DNA of 64,000 nucleotides. It comes from Dactylis glomerata (lineage: Eukaryota > Streptophyta > Magnoliopsida > Poales > Poaceae). The DNA lies in the NCBI GenBank assembly GCA_007115705.1, contig QXEO01000411.1, positions 7,727,702 through 7,791,701 of the forward strand, given 5' to 3'. Positions 22,059-35,267 of this stretch are shown piece by piece. Positions within the stretch are counted from its first letter, which is position 1. Each line of letters starts with the position of its first letter. The notes beneath the pieces were generated by a model, which saw only the letters and a program-made list of their open reading frames with translations, was not told where the DNA came from and did no database searches. The position numbers and the translations under genes were made by a program.

Positions 22059-23679
22059 GACACTTCTTAACAATCTAGAAAACCCCCATCAATCTTTCGA
22101 AGTCTTTGACTAAGCCAATCTCACCATCCATATCAAGATAAACTCCATGCCGCAATCTTCTGTCCAAATTATCACTAAGACTTTGAAGACTAAGCTAAAA
22201 CAAATAAACACTTTTGTCGTCTTGTTTGATTATGTTGTTTTGAATGGTGTGTTTATGTTGTGTTACTTTCTATCTTATAGTTGTACGGAGAGCTACGTGT
22301 GTTGGTTAAGAGAAGTACAATCTTCAGAAATCTCTAAGGCAAGTGTCACTCTTGTTCATAAAAATTCCCAATGTTTTTACCATCCATGTAGTGTTTCCTT
22401 TCTTTTAATTTTATGCATGTGTAGATTGTTATGCTTTCTATCTCCTATTTAGGATACCCCTGATTACCCTGTTAGAAGAAACACCGTAGTGTAGATTGCT
22501 TAGTTGTGCTATAGATTTCGTGGTTGGGATTCCACATGTTCTTTTTATTAAGTATGAAAACTATGTTTTGCAAAAAAACTAAGAAAACAACTAAGTTCAT
22601 GAAACACCTGGGTGGAAATTGGTAAGATGGATTTATGTTGAGTGGTTACACCGGAGCCATCTCTATGGCAGTCGTGTGTATCTCACTTGTGGATGGCCAC
22701 CCAGGAACAAAGAGATTGGAGACGTTCAAGTCGTGAAGCTTCCAGTGCAACCACGAGTCATATGGGCTCTGTCTTGACCAATTAAGTTGTGAGAACTCAG
22801 CCAGACGGACAGAGGGTGGTAGTAAATTGTAGGATGGAACGCGTCCGGGTTGGTCTGAGGGATTGCTTCTGAAAGGTCTCATCTTAGTCTTCACCTGGCC
22901 ATTTGAGCAAAATGAGCATCATGGCAAAAGGGGTTGACTGAGTCTTGTGGGAAAAGTGCACAACCTCTACAGAGTGTTAAAAACTAAGTACTTAGCTGTG
23001 TCCCTGGTTACGGACAATTTTGAGCGACATGATTTTGAAGCTGTTCAAGGATCTCCTCATCCCAACTTCTTAAAATTAAAACTTGAAGGGTCAACAAGGG
23101 ATTGTTGTGTGATCATGATTATATACACCTGGTGGATTCCTGTGTGTGCATAATTAACTAGGAGCACCTGGTGGATTCCAGTGTGTCCAATAGTGTTTTA
23201 AAAGAGAAATGAGATCTTTTGAAAAGTAGGATAAATAATTGTTTTTCTGCAATCTTAGCCTGAAGCTCCACTTAGCCAAATATTCATGTAAGTGTTAGGA
23301 TCCATTTGTGTCCACCAAAAAGTGACATCTTGCCAATACAATTCAAGTGTATTGACCCTTTGTGGCTGCAACATTTCATGTTGCAGGTTTTGACGATAAG
23401 AAAGGTACGACAGGGTTACGAGTCTATCCGCGGCATGTTCGCCTGTGGCACATGAAGAAGAAGGACTCCATGCTATTTTTGATTTCGTTGTGAACTCTGA
23501 AAGCTTTATGCTTAGAGCATTGTAAAGTTACTTTATGTAATTGCTGGATCATGCGATGTAATAAAATGACCTTTGATTTCTTGATATTACATCTTGAACT
23601 ATGTGTGCTAGCGTTTGATCCAGGGACTAGCACTGAAAAGCACATGGATCGTCATCTTTAAAAAGGTGAGATCACTACA
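22059..23679 (+). repeat. LTR-B left, third segment
   Basis: Matches 29829-30149 plus 42463-43760 of LTR-B right. It ends GAGATCACTACA, directly before the primer site. Confidence 0.9.
22965..23015 (+). promoter_or_regulatory. Three-palindrome LTR module, copy in LTR-B left
   Basis: CTCTACAGAG (22965-22974), perfect CTAAGTACTTAG (22984-22995), and GTCC...GGAC (23000-23015). Confidence 0.7.
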
Positions 23680-23681
23680 GA

Positions 23682-23693
23682 TGGTATCAGAGC
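23682..23693 (+). other. Primer-binding site of B
   Basis: TGGTATCAGAGC, complementary to the 3' end of initiator tRNA-Met, two bases after the LTR. Confidence 0.85.
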
Positions 23694-25602
23694 ATTGTGT
23701 TGCCCTTAGGTTCGTAACCCTAGGATTGGACAAAAACCCCTTAGAAATATAGGAGTTGCTTTTATTTCTAAGTTAAAAATTTACACTCATTATCTCGTAA
23801 ACTCTTCCCTTAGTCATTTTTGTCTCTATTTCTCTTCATTTCAACTCAAGGACGAAGAGCTTCAGCTTTGACATCTCTAAGGACTTCAAGATCCACCTGC
23901 ATTGGAACTCGTCTTCTCAACATCGTCAACAAGTTAGATCGAGCAATCACCAAAGGGTGGAAGTTTGTGCATCAATGGTTCTAATGCTTAGAAAACTACT
24001 TAGAAAATGATGAACTACCTGCCCAACTCAAGGAGACGACATTCTAGGAGCAAGAAGACAAGTTCATGTTCAAGAGAAGCATAAGAAGATGAGAGAGATG
24101 AAAGACCCTAGGATGAAAAATCTAACTAATTCAGTTTTTATTAAAAGGGTGTTTGCAATTTTAACTTCTTCTATTCCCATCTACTTCATGTTTAAAAATG
24201 CTTTCTCATTCTTTAGAGATCTTATCCCATGAAGACTATCAAGAAGAGATTGATGCTTCGTATATTATTCCTCAACTTCGCAAGATGCACTACATGGAAG
24301 CTATCAAAGAACTTGGAGAAAGAGTATCCAGAAGGATTCCAAAGATGAAAGAGTAGACTACTACCTGGAAGACATCCAAGAAGCCCTAGTTGGACCTCCA
24401 TTTAAGATCTATGTAAGAACAACATCGTAATATGTTATGATCATATCAAATTGTGGTATGACCATACTAGTTTGTTTGTGGTTGAACCATGTTGCTTGAT
24501 GTGATGAATGCTTGTTAGATCTTGATTGTAATGTGAATTGCCTTCGAACCTTTGTGTATGGGTAGGGTTCCTCTTTAGATCCCTTTTATCTCTTCTCGTC
24601 CTTATTCAAACCCAAACAAGTGTTTTCTTGACAAGCCTCTATGAAGAAAACACCATTGTCAGCTCCAGCTAAGATGCTCAGTAACAAGAAGAAGATGCAT
24701 AGAACAAGAAATGGCAAACCGATGGATCTGCAAGCTAAGATATTTTTCTATATGAGAGTTTATGCAAACCACTAGATAAGGATCGATAGATTTGTTTTCT
24801 AAAGTTTTTAACATGAATTGAAACATGGATTCAATATCCATACAATCTTTTGTCAAAAGTAGTGAGGAGACCAAGAGTTAGCATGCGAGATGCACCAAAC
24901 CAAATGCAAGGTAATGATTGGGTGCGACATGGATTGGCCCCCATGACGATCACTCATATTGTTCGCTCTTGTTATGAGGAATGGTAAATCTTAAGTGACA
25001 TACCTACAAGAGAGACGACGTGGTTAAAGCCAAAACCTTAGGAGGATAGAATATTATACCCTCATTATAGGCAAGTGTTGCCAAACGTAGGAATACGGTG
25101 AGGATGAACCACAAGCTTACAGTTGAAGATGACTTACAATGGAAGATGACCCTCAGAGTTCAGATATATCCAATAGTGGTGTACAAGAAGTTTCAATCCT
25201 AAGATAGAAGTCTATGAAAATCAAATAAGGGTATGAAATGAAGCTATGAGAACATCTTGACTTGGTCTTCTGATTGACCCAAAGAGTGACCCTTCAGTGT
25301 CCAAAGTAGTTCAACAAGCTACCTTGTAGAATAGAAGCGCTCTACAATGGAGGAAAGTTGTACTCAAGCCACCTAGAGGAAGAATGGATGCTATAGTATG
25401 TGAATAGACACCCACCTATTGGAAATGAAGGTAGAAGCAACATATGGTACAAAAGATGACCCAGTGTCAAGTCATATCCCAGATGTGCTTACGATGAGCC
25501 CAATACCTAGACTACCCACAAAAGTTTCTTTTAAGGGTGGTAGCCCACCTAGTACCCCAAACCCATTTTTCTTTCTAGCCTCTCCAAATCTCGGGGACGA
25601 GA
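23694..25602 (+). other. Internal region of B, without intact genes
   Basis: About 1.9 kb between primer site and polypurine tract. No reverse transcriptase, protease or integrase remnant is seen. At 24233-24360 a short frame with 'MHYMEAIKELGERV' resembles part of the ORF at 55269-55688 in A. From about 24500 on, the sequence is similar to 54900-56870 of A (for example the blocks near 25060-25140 and 25395-25460). So B descends from an A-like element that lost most of its coding part. Confidence 0.7.
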
Positions 25603-25623
25603 TTTCTTTTAAGGGTGGTAGTC
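25603..25623 (+). other. Polypurine tract of B
   Basis: TTTCTTTTAAGGGTGGTAGTC directly before LTR-B right, preceded by TCGGGGACGAGA. The same context occurs in A (56851-56871) and F (37341-37359) and is typical of grass Tekay/Del elements as I know them. Confidence 0.75.
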
Positions 25624-27317
25624 TGTCACATCCCAAAAATTTGGAATGTGAATAAATAAAATAGGAACCATGTACGTTTGTATTGATTGAAATTTCATAG
25701 GGATTTAAAACTTTTTGATTTATTTTAAAGCCTTTTTAGAAAAGCCATTTCAAACTTTCAATTATTCCTTGAAAAACTCATTTGAGAAAATAAGATTTCA
25801 AAATACTATTTTGAATTTATTCAAATCCTATGCAAGCATATTTGCAAGGGAAATATTCTACAAAATGATTTATATCAAATAAAGTTTGCATTACTAAAAC
25901 TGTGTTTCAAAATAAATTTCAAATACTATTTTATAGATTTTATTTCAAAGAATGATTTTGAACACTATTTTGTATTTAAGAACTTATGTAAAGAAAAACC
26001 TATTTGACTAATGCTTAGTTTTGTTGAAAACTTATTCTGGTCAAGGAAATTGATTCCTTATTATTTTAAAATGATATGTTGAATTTTAGAAAATTTTAGC
26101 ATTTGAATTGACCTGATTTTGAGTTCAGATGAAATAGTTATGAAAGATTTTCAAAAAAACAGAAAAGAAAAGAAAAGAAACAGAAAGATAGGGTAAAGTG
26201 GACCCCGGGGACGAATTTTGGCCCAACCCCGCAATCAGCCACGGCCCACCTGGGCCTTTCTCTCCGAAACGGTACGCCCTCCTCTCCTTTCGCTGATAGG
26301 TGGGGCCCACCTGTCGGGTGTCTTCAACCTCCAGCCGGTAATTTCGCGCGAGGACACCGCGAGCACTGTTTCGTTTCCCCCTTAATTCCCGTTGATTCGG
26401 GCAATAAAAACTTGCCCCATTTTCTCCTACTTAATCCCCCAAGCCCCCTCTCTATTTCCCCTCTCCTTCCTCTCTCAAATGTGCCGCCAAGACAATGAAA
26501 TTGCTCGTCGGAAAACCGCTGCTACCGCCACCGTTCGACGTCGAATCCGACAACACCATAAGTCCCCGACTCCAAAATTTGGTTCCCCTCTCCCTATCAT
26601 GCCCGTGCACGCCTCCTTGACCCAGTTTTGATTTTTACTGCGAGGCAAATCTACGAACTCGCCATCGCCCGGATCTCGCCGCCATCTATAGCCTCCGTCC
26701 GCACTTCTCCGTCGACCAAGGCCACTTCGGACCCTCCCAAGATCTCCTTCGAGTTCCCCTCCTGCTGCTGATTCTCGTCGATGACTTCCTCAGGCCCCGG
26801 AACACCTGTAGCGCCACCTCCGTCCTCGACAGAACCGCCGCCATCGCGTCGTCCATCTCCGGCGACCTGAGCCACACGGTGAGCTCACCCCTCCACTCCC
26901 TGTCACTGGATCTCGCATCAACGACCCAGATTAGCTCGAGCCGAGCCAAGCCAAACGCCTAGCCGCCAGCCGAGCCGCCCTCTAAGCCGTGAACCAGTTA
27001 GATCTCGACCATAGGTTTTATGAAGATCTAACGGCGGCAAACCATGATCTCGGCGAACTGGTACCAGCCAACCAGAAGCCCGCACGTGTGCGTCTCTGGA
27101 TAAGTCCCGGTTCAATTTCGTTTTAAAATTTCAGAAAATTGTCTAACCTTCAGAAATTCATATCTTCAGTTCTGTAGATCCAAAAATTACAAATGATATG
27201 TCCCTGAACTCCTAAAATTGTGTAGAACACAACTCTAAAATAAAATTTGTCTTTTTAACTAGTTTAAAACATTCAAATTTAAATATGTGAGTTTGAGTGT
27301 TTTTAATATAATTCAAA
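25624..27317 (+). repeat. LTR-B right, first segment
   Basis: Starts TGTCACATCCCAAAAA. It is interrupted by Helitron 1 after attcaaa. Continues at 29088-30149 and 42463-43760. A TATA-like box is at 26402-26411. Confidence 0.9.
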
Positions 27318-29087
27318 CTAGCTGGAGGGACCGCGCAATTGCGCAACTAGCAGTGAGACTATTTGAATCATTATATTTAATATATTGATTTTTCTTATCG
27401 ATACCATTTTCTTGAACAACTAAAGGGAAATAATGTGAAATATATTCAACTTGAATTTTTTCCTCATACTCTAGCAACCGGTTTGATCACATAATTTGTG
27501 AGTAATTCTTTTTTGTATCTAATAACATTTAAAATAATAGTGATGTACCATTTGGACTCATTTGTGACATCGTAGTCGAATCGTCAAATTTTGTGTAAGT
27601 CTCCAAGAAACATTGCATGCGGATAAGATATAAATGTAGTTATAAATTATCTTTGTTTCTTTGTGTTTCCTCAAAACTCCTTCTCTCAACATGTCTTATG
27701 TATATATATTCCTAGTGACCGAGTCTGTATGCACATACGTACATGTACGTGTCAATTTTCATCTAATATCTATCTTTTTTTATTCTCATATAATCATGTT
27801 GCATATAATAATGAATTGACCTTAAATCTTAGCCTATCGTTTCACTACTAATCATGTCCACTTACTCAGGCATCATAAATTTTAAATTATTGTCTAAACT
27901 GTAATGTTTTCTGACAAAACTAAAGAAAAGCTATATCGCTCCTATTTAAATTACTTAATCATATAAAATTTGTGATGTTCAGAAGGTCGAAACAGAAGAT
28001 TTCTGAAGCTTACCGAGTTCATTATGTACCACTTATTTTTTTTAAAGAAAAGCATTGTAAAATGCTATTCTTTTTTACCCACTCTATCCAGCTTGTAGAC
28101 GTTCCCTTTATGAGTTGCAAGAAATCAATTAATCTCAGGTGGATCGGTGGATGCTCATGAATCACATTTGAGTGCTAGATCCATATCAAGCTTTTCATAG
28201 ACCCTCATATGCATGACCTTCCTAGTGATGCTTTCATATCCAATCGATCATCTCGACTTGCGGATGTAGACCTTTACATGCTTCCGCCATTGTTGGAAAA
28301 CCACATCAATAAAGAAGTATGGTTCCTTGTTCAAAGAGACGGAATAGCTGTTGAGATATAAGTGGAGCTCTGGTTTTTTTCCGTCACTTTCTCTGTAGAC
28401 GCATGTTATACAGGCCATCAGATGTGAATCATGCATGTCATCCATAAAATAGATCGAGCAAACATATGGTACACTGGTACCACTCATCCATCAATCTCCA
28501 TGGTACCGTCAATTCTATGCCTATCAATTGGTTATGGATGGCCTTTATAGAAAGCAATCATGGGTACGTAGAGTATCACCAAGCTAGCCGATCAAAACTT
28601 TCACACCCTCGGAGGCTCCCCTGGCCAACTCATATTGTCTTCAAGGCATTCTTGCAGCATGTAGCGATTGATATGCAGGCTTCATGGTGCGTGTGTTGCA
28701 TCGCAAGACGGCAGCGACGCCGTCTTTTCTGATCCCAACCATGCCATTGGCTCGGATCTTGCTGAACGATTCTGATATGTTTTCGTTACTTCTCAATGCC
28801 CATTGCCCCGCAGCGGAGTAGTGCTGGAACAGATTTTGTAGTTGCCTTTCCGTTTCATGCCACGACTCTTTCGTGAATTGGACTCCTAGCAGTGCACCAA
28901 TACAGATTGGACTCTTATCTACGGCATGACAATAATCAATTAGAGTCTATTTTGTATACGTCTTCTTTGGAGATTGCAATCGTGTGCCACGCGGTTGATG
29001 ATACAAAATCTAAGCCATTGAGATATGTTAACTTTAGAGCGGACAATCCGCACCATTGATTGTTAGTTGTTTTAATAATATAATAGA
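27318..29087 (-). mobile_element. Helitron 1, non-autonomous, 1770 bp
   Basis: Read on the minus strand it starts TCTATTATATTATTAAAAC and ends CTAG, with a 12-bp perfect palindrome GCGCAATTGCGC (27333-27344) 11 bases before the CTAG end. It sits between A and T with no duplication; the intact site is visible in LTR-B left near 5783. All of these are Helitron signatures. There is no Rep/helicase ORF. The middle (about 28150-28900) is less AT-rich and includes a 79-codon minus-strand frame (28248-28487) that may be a captured host gene fragment; I cannot name it. Confidence 0.9.
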
Positions 29088-30149
29088 TTCTATAAATCCT
29101 TTTTAGTTGATTCTTTTTGCAATAGGATCATATTGTTGTCCTCTATCCATTAGAACCACTTCACAAATTATTTTAACCAATTTTCTCAAGTATTCAAATT
29201 CAAATGAGAATTTGAGTATTTTCTATCTAGATTTAATTCTATAAATATTTTAGGCATAATTCCTTTTGCATAATTAGTTACCTTGATACTAAAAACCTAC
29301 CAGGACACTTTACACACTTTTTACACTTATTCTAAAGTCAACCCCATTGGTTCACCCTATTGCAAGCAATAGTTGTATTTCTGAGCACCTTGAAAATATC
29401 TAGTCCCAATTTCCTATCATGCACTTTGTGCTATTTGTTTTTTGTTCCACAATGCAAATGGTGTGAATTATCCCAAGTCCTAATGATCACTCAACTCTAC
29501 CATGACTTAGTGAAAAATCTAATCTCTATCCTTGCCCAAGTGCAAAACTATCCAAATTCTTCTAAGTGTTTGACTACCCCAATCCAACACTATGGCATAG
29601 AAGCTTTCCCATATCAAGAACATGGAGAAGAAGTTGAAGAGAAGACAAGGAGTTGAAGGCAAAACAAGAAGATGAAGAGAAGACAAGGAGATGAAGAAAA
29701 AACAAGAAGATCAAGAGAAGAGAAGTCAAGAAGACAAAAGTGATAAACCTCATGACTTAGAATTTATCTATCCAACTTCTCAAACCAAGCCTAAGAATCT
29801 CCTTGAAACTATTTCTACTAAGTGTTTGACACTTCTTAACAATCTAGAAAACCCCCATCAATCTTTTGAAGTCTTTGACTTAGCCAATCTCTCCATCCAT
29901 ATCAAGATAAACTCCATGCCACAATCTTCTGTCCAAATTATCACTAAGACTTTGAAGACTAAGCTAAAACAAATAAACACTTTTGTTGTCTTATTTGATT
30001 ATGTTATTTTGAATGGTGTGTTTATGTTGTGTTACTTTCTATCTTATAGTTGTACGGAGAGCTACGTGTGTTGGTTAAGAGAAGTACAATCTTCAGAAAT
30101 CTCTAAGGCAAGTGTCACTCTTGTTCATAAAAATTCCCAATGTTTTTAC
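29088..30149 (+). repeat. LTR-B right, second segment
   Basis: Contains the second copy of the 38-bp purine-rich array and the intact sites used to define H and G. A 171-codon frame here (29691-30206) runs through LTR sequence into element F and is not considered a gene. Confidence 0.9.
29636..29726 (+). repeat. 38-bp purine-rich tandem repeat, LTR-B right
   Basis: Same array as at 6338-6428, two full units and a partial third. It predates the duplication of the LTRs. Confidence 0.8.
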
Positions 30150-32198
30150 TGTGACACCCCAAGTTTTGTAAACATGTCTAAGCAAAGTTTAGAAAGGCAA
30201 AAATGAGGGCCAACAAAAACTTTTTGCAATTAAGTAAACCTACTAAACTTTTGTGCATGTTTGACTTGTTTGTTGTGAAATCTTATCTGTTATAATTGAT
30301 TTCTGAAATAATATTGTTAACCAACATAATTCTCGTGCTCTTGATCATGTCACACTAAAAACTTTTTGGTAAATATATTATCTTGGCAACCTCTCATTTT
30401 CGTAAAATGGTTTGACTTCTCCAAAACATATTGCCAAGATTATTTTGACAAAAAGGCTTTTCACAAAAACTATGTATTTATAAGATCTATAGGGATCTAT
30501 AAAATTGGTCCCGCTATGTTGCAAAACTGAATTTTTACACGCTTATGTTTTACTAATATTTTCCAAGTATATTTCTAGCATATAGGAGAAATCTTTAAGA
30601 AAGGAGATATAATGTCTCCCTTCCTTTTTGAGAAAATAAAATACCCAAACCAGGGTATCTCCCTCAAAACTCTTTTCTTCCTCAAACCATTTTCAAAGTA
30701 TTTCCATGACATGGTCATCTCATGAGCACATACCCATAGAAACTTTATTATGTTGATTGGTTAATAGCATGTGTTGATCTGTGTTGGCCTTGTTAGAATT
30801 CTTGTATGGTAGTATTATCTACGTGGGTCTGTGATCAACACATCACCTTTAGTTTTTACCTAATAAGGTTTATGCTTATCTTTAGCTCTGAAAACTATAG
30901 GTTGGAAGCCCTCCAAAAACCGCATCTTAAATTTCATCCTCTCCATCACCCCCTATGCAAAACTCATCCCATTTCCTTCTCATTCATTCTTGAGCTACTT
31001 GTAGATGTGCATAGCTCAATCAAAACCTTGTGTTTTCATATCTAGCAAATCCTCATTGTTTCCTTAGCTTTTCATGTTTCCTGGACACAATGACACTCAC
31101 CATATCAATATTTCCATCTCCCACTTTATTTTCAAAGATCTTTCTCTTTTATTTATGCAACAAAAACCATGTGTCTATGTGACTTATGAGATTACCTTCT
31201 CTTTTGTAATTATGAAAATTAAGTTGTTTCTCTTTTCTCTCTCAAATTTAATTCCATAGAACTATCTCATTCCTCATTCACCAAACTTTTTTATAAAAGG
31301 CTTTTGTTTATAAATATCAAAAGTTTAATGTGAGGAATAATACCTCACTCTCCAAAATAATCTTTGTAAGGTATACTCCTATTTTAATTCTTTCCTTTTC
31401 AACTTATCGTTTCGAAAATATTTGCTCTACCCTTTTCATGCGTAAAAAAAAGATTTACTTTTAAATAAGGGGAAGATTATGCAATGCTCAAATTAGGGCA
31501 AAGTACATAACCACTCCCACAATCTTTTTTGCTACTTTCAAATTTTCAAAACATCACTACAACCTTTTCTTGCTTGTTTATTTTAAATCAACTAAAGGCC
31601 ATTTTATTAAAATCCCTCTCGCTCATTTCCAAAAGAATTCCATACCCTCACACCATTTCTTGTCATTTTCAGTTTGAATATTTTTGACTCAAATTAAACC
31701 TAATATTGAGCCTCTCAAATATTTGAGAATCTTGGAACTGTCTCAACCATACCAAAATTTCAACCCTAACCTATATCTCTTTCTCTCTCCCTCCTCAAAC
31801 CATTTGAAATCTCTAAGATTCTTTGAACTCTAAATTCTTGTGGTGGCAGTGGCATTTGTTTGAATTTCAAATGTTTGCACCACACCACCTTTTAGCTTGC
31901 CTCCTTCTTCTTTTCTGGCCCAGCCCGTACACACACCCCTAATTGGACCCTCTCTTATGCATGTACACGACCAGAGGAGCTCGCGAGATCGATTCCTGGC
32001 ACACTCGAAGCCACAGCATGCACGACCGAGACACACCCGACCGAAGGCACCCAGCCTTGTCCAAGCGCGCATGCAGAAGGTTCCCGAGCGCTGACGCAAG
32101 CCCTACTACGTCAGCAGCATCCTCAGCCCCAACGTCAGCCCTCGCTTGCTGGTTGGGCAACGCCACCGCCCACCCCACTATCCCGAGCTCCCCCGCAG

Positions 32199-32210
32199 CT
32201 ATAAAAGCCC
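32199..32210 (+). promoter_or_regulatory. TATA box, 5' LTR of F
   Basis: CTATAAAAGCCC, followed by C/T-rich start-like sequence. Identical box in the 3' LTR at 39393-39404. Confidence 0.75.
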
Positions 32211-34493
32211 CTCCCCGAGCCTCTCAACCCCCTCACACCACTGCACTCCCTCCCCACTCCACCCTCTGGCGTGGAAGCGCTGCTCTTCTCTCCCTCTCGC
32301 TGCAGAGAGCGAAGGAGAGCCGTAGTTCCCTGCGTAGGAACAAGGAGGTAGCCGCCCTCTCCAAGCCTCCCCCGGCCTCTTTTCCCTCCAACCAAGTGCC
32401 CCCTTGCCTCTGCTAACCCCCACGAATCTTTTCCCTGCGCAGAGTTCGCCGTAAATGCCGCCGTCGAGCCGTTCCAGGAGCGCCGCCGTCGGAGGAGGAG
32501 CTCGGCCTGCCCACTGGAGCCGACGCCCCTGCTCTCGAGATGCCGCCCGAGGCAGCCCCGACCCCCTGCGACCCCGCCGCTGCCTCGCCGTCGACCGCCT
32601 CCGTCCTCCAGTGAGAACCCCGGCCGCTCCGTCCACTCCCAGTAGCCGCTAGGGTTTCCGCCTCGTGCCCGCTCGGGGGGAAGAAGAAAGGCCCCCGACC
32701 GTTGGATCTTCTTTTAATCCAACGGCCAGGGAGGCTGCATACCCCTTCGGGTATCATAAGGCACCGACAGGCGGACCCCCCCCTGTCAGTTCTCTTTTTT
32801 TTAGAATTCCACCCGGGGTACGCTGTTGGGCTGGCCTGGTTTCGTTCCTGGCCCGTTTCCAGAACGCGATCCACCTAGTTTTTTTTTACGGAAATACTTT
32901 TAACTTTTGTTCAAAAACTGGTGGCTTTAAATTTGAATAACTTCAAATCTACAAATCTGTTTGGCCTGAAACCAATGCCCCTAGATTCCAAATTTAATTA
33001 TCTATTTGTTAGTACTATCTCCACATCTGCTTGCTCTATGTTTATTTTATGGAGAATTATTTTTTGTGCTTTAGCATTGTTTGGTCTTTATTACAAAATA
33101 TGAAAACTTTAAAATACTTTCAGTTTTCAGTTAAATTGACCACATTACTTGGGTCAAGTTGTAGAACATTAAAATTAAACTTTTTGAAAACCCACTAGTC
33201 TCATGCCTATAGACTTTATGTAGGATTATTTGTGTCCCGTGCATAGTTCAAATTTTGTATTATTTTCAAAAATGGATCAAATATACTTAACCTAATGTTT
33301 GAAAATAGTTAGTCCTTGTCTCTGAAGCTTTGAACCTTGTGTGTGCACTACCATGTTTTCAAAAATATGTGTATTTGTTGTTTGCCAAAAACTATACTCT
33401 AGGTATAGTACTATTTCTAATTCTATAATCTTAATGTTTGAAACCCTAAAAATTTGACAAGACTTTGCCGCCACCTTGTATATAAATGAACCTTCAGCAA
33501 AAACTTGATTGTTTGTGTTCTTGTTTAAATTATGGTGTATGGTTTGGTATGTGTGCTTGTATGTTGATTTTTGTGCCTTATTTTTCCTTTTTGCGACGCT
33601 AGACCCGACCATTGACGAGTTCGGTGAGGAAGACGTTGAAGAATTTGAAGACAACTAGGGACAACCCACCCAAGGCAAGCCACCTTTACTTGTTGCATAT
33701 CTTGATCCTAGTTTTATTTATGCAAGTCTTTCCATTTATATTTATTCAAAGATGCATTGTTTCTTGTAATTGCTATTACCTCTTGATAGCGATTCATTGG
33801 CGACTAGGCTCCACTAGTCACTTGATATCATCTTTAAGATGACACCCCACAATACCTACTTACTCCATTATATTAGTTGTAGCTTGATGCTTACCATCAT
33901 GTTACTCCTTGTAGCCTTGTTTAGTGGAGCAAAAACTCAAGGTTGGGACACTCAAAAATTTGGGAAACATTCTTGAAAAACCTTGGGAAGATTTTGACCT
34001 TGCCCGAGTGTAAGTTTTGGAAAAAAGAAAGTTTTCTAAAAGTTTTCCTTGGAAAACATCAAAACGGAGACGATGGAAGGAGTTTTTATAAAAGAGCACT
34101 GCGTATAAGTGTTCGCCAAACCAACTTAATCCCGTGCAACCACATTACCCTGGAATGGGACGGGGCTTAGTCCGTAATTTATTTGCCTTAGTATGGGCTA
34201 CCTCACAACTCTATAAGGGTGTTTGATCCCTTGAAGCCGGGTTGCTAAATTTTGGGGCAATACACCATAGGGGTCTACGGCCGGACGATACTACGGGTCT
34301 CTTGTCGTGGCGATGGGGTCATGGAATAGGGGACTGCCATGGTGCCGGAGAGGTTAAGCCCGAAGGGTAGGTGCCTATACTAGGATGAATAAGTGAAAGG
34401 CTTTGATCGATTATCCGAAGCCCGCATACTTGTATGACGGTCCGTGGTAAAGTCCCGACGGATTTATCGAATGGTGTGGGTAAAGTGTGCAAC

Positions 34494-34542
34494 CTCTGCA
34501 GAGTGTCAACCTATTCGAATAGCCGCGTCCTCGGTCATGGAC
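34494..34542 (+). promoter_or_regulatory. Three-palindrome LTR module, copy in F 5' LTR
   Basis: CTCTGCAGAG (34494-34503), CTATTCGAATAG (34511-34522), GTCC...GGAC (34527-34542). It lies about 2.3 kb after the TATA box, so it would be in the RNA leader. Confidence 0.7.
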
Positions 34543-35267
34543 GGTTGGAATGGCCATACTTAACCTGGGCTAGTTTTGTTTTAAAAAGGATTTTTGTGGA
34601 AAAAGGGAAGAGGAGATGGTTCGGAGTACCCATGGGGGTACTACCGTGGAATATGAGTTGGAATTAAGGAAATTGACCACTTGGGTCACCCTCCCTAGAG
34701 ATTTCACTAAAAATTGTTTTAAAAATGTTTTAATAAGGATATAGAAATGTCGTCGATCATGTTTCTTAACATGCTATATCGACGCGAGAAAGTTTTAGAA
34801 ATAAACTTAGCATAGAGCCACCCTTGCTACAAGCCATACTAGCATACCTCTTGCATATTGTTCCTCTTAGGTGGTTTGCGAGTACAATTCCACAATGTAC
34901 TCACGGCTTTGTCCCTGGGTATTTACTTGGTCAGACTTCGATGACTATGAGGAAGATGAAGGTTTCGATGGCGACTTCGCGAACTAGGCCGTTCTCCCGG
35001 TCAGCTGCCTGTAGGGTTTAAGGCATGACATGGGCCCAACGATGATGCTACTGTTATCCGCTGTGTTATGTGTTGAACTTCGCCTTCAAGGCATTTGATG
35101 TAAGATGTGGCCATGATGCCATTGTTGTAAGACTATTTTAAATTCGGTTGTATGGATGATGTACTTTGATTACCAGTTCGGTTATGTGGATTCATGAGCA
35201 TTTCTAGGATCATGAATTGTATGCATAACGGGTGTTTCGGACAAGCGGTCCGGGGCCCCCACAGAGC

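Larger units (their letters stand above)
30150..35263 (+). repeat. 5' LTR of F
   Basis: 5114 bp. AT-rich first 1.7 kb, then a GC-rich promoter/leader block (31,850-32,860), then about 2.4 kb of transcribed leader-like sequence with the palindrome module near its end. ORFs of 60-157 codons here occur in overlapping frames of the GC-rich block and have no domains. Confidence 0.93.

Noticed and set aside
23682..23693. tRNA gene fragments at primer sites
   Set aside because: The matches cover only about 12-18 bases complementary to tRNA 3' ends and are placed exactly after LTRs, so they are primer sites and not tRNA genes.
28248..28487. Named host gene inside Helitron 1
   Set aside because: The 79-codon frame could be a captured fragment, but I could not recognise a family, so no gene is called.
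29691..30206. 171-codon plus-strand frame in LTR-B right
   Set aside because: It runs through LTR sequence and then across the boundary into element F. The sister LTR has the frame in pieces, and no domain is visible.
31943..32416. 157-codon and overlapping frames in the GC-rich block of F LTRs
   Set aside because: Frames are open in several phases on both strands at once, as expected in GC-rich promoter DNA, and have Ala/Pro/Arg/Ser composition without a domain.
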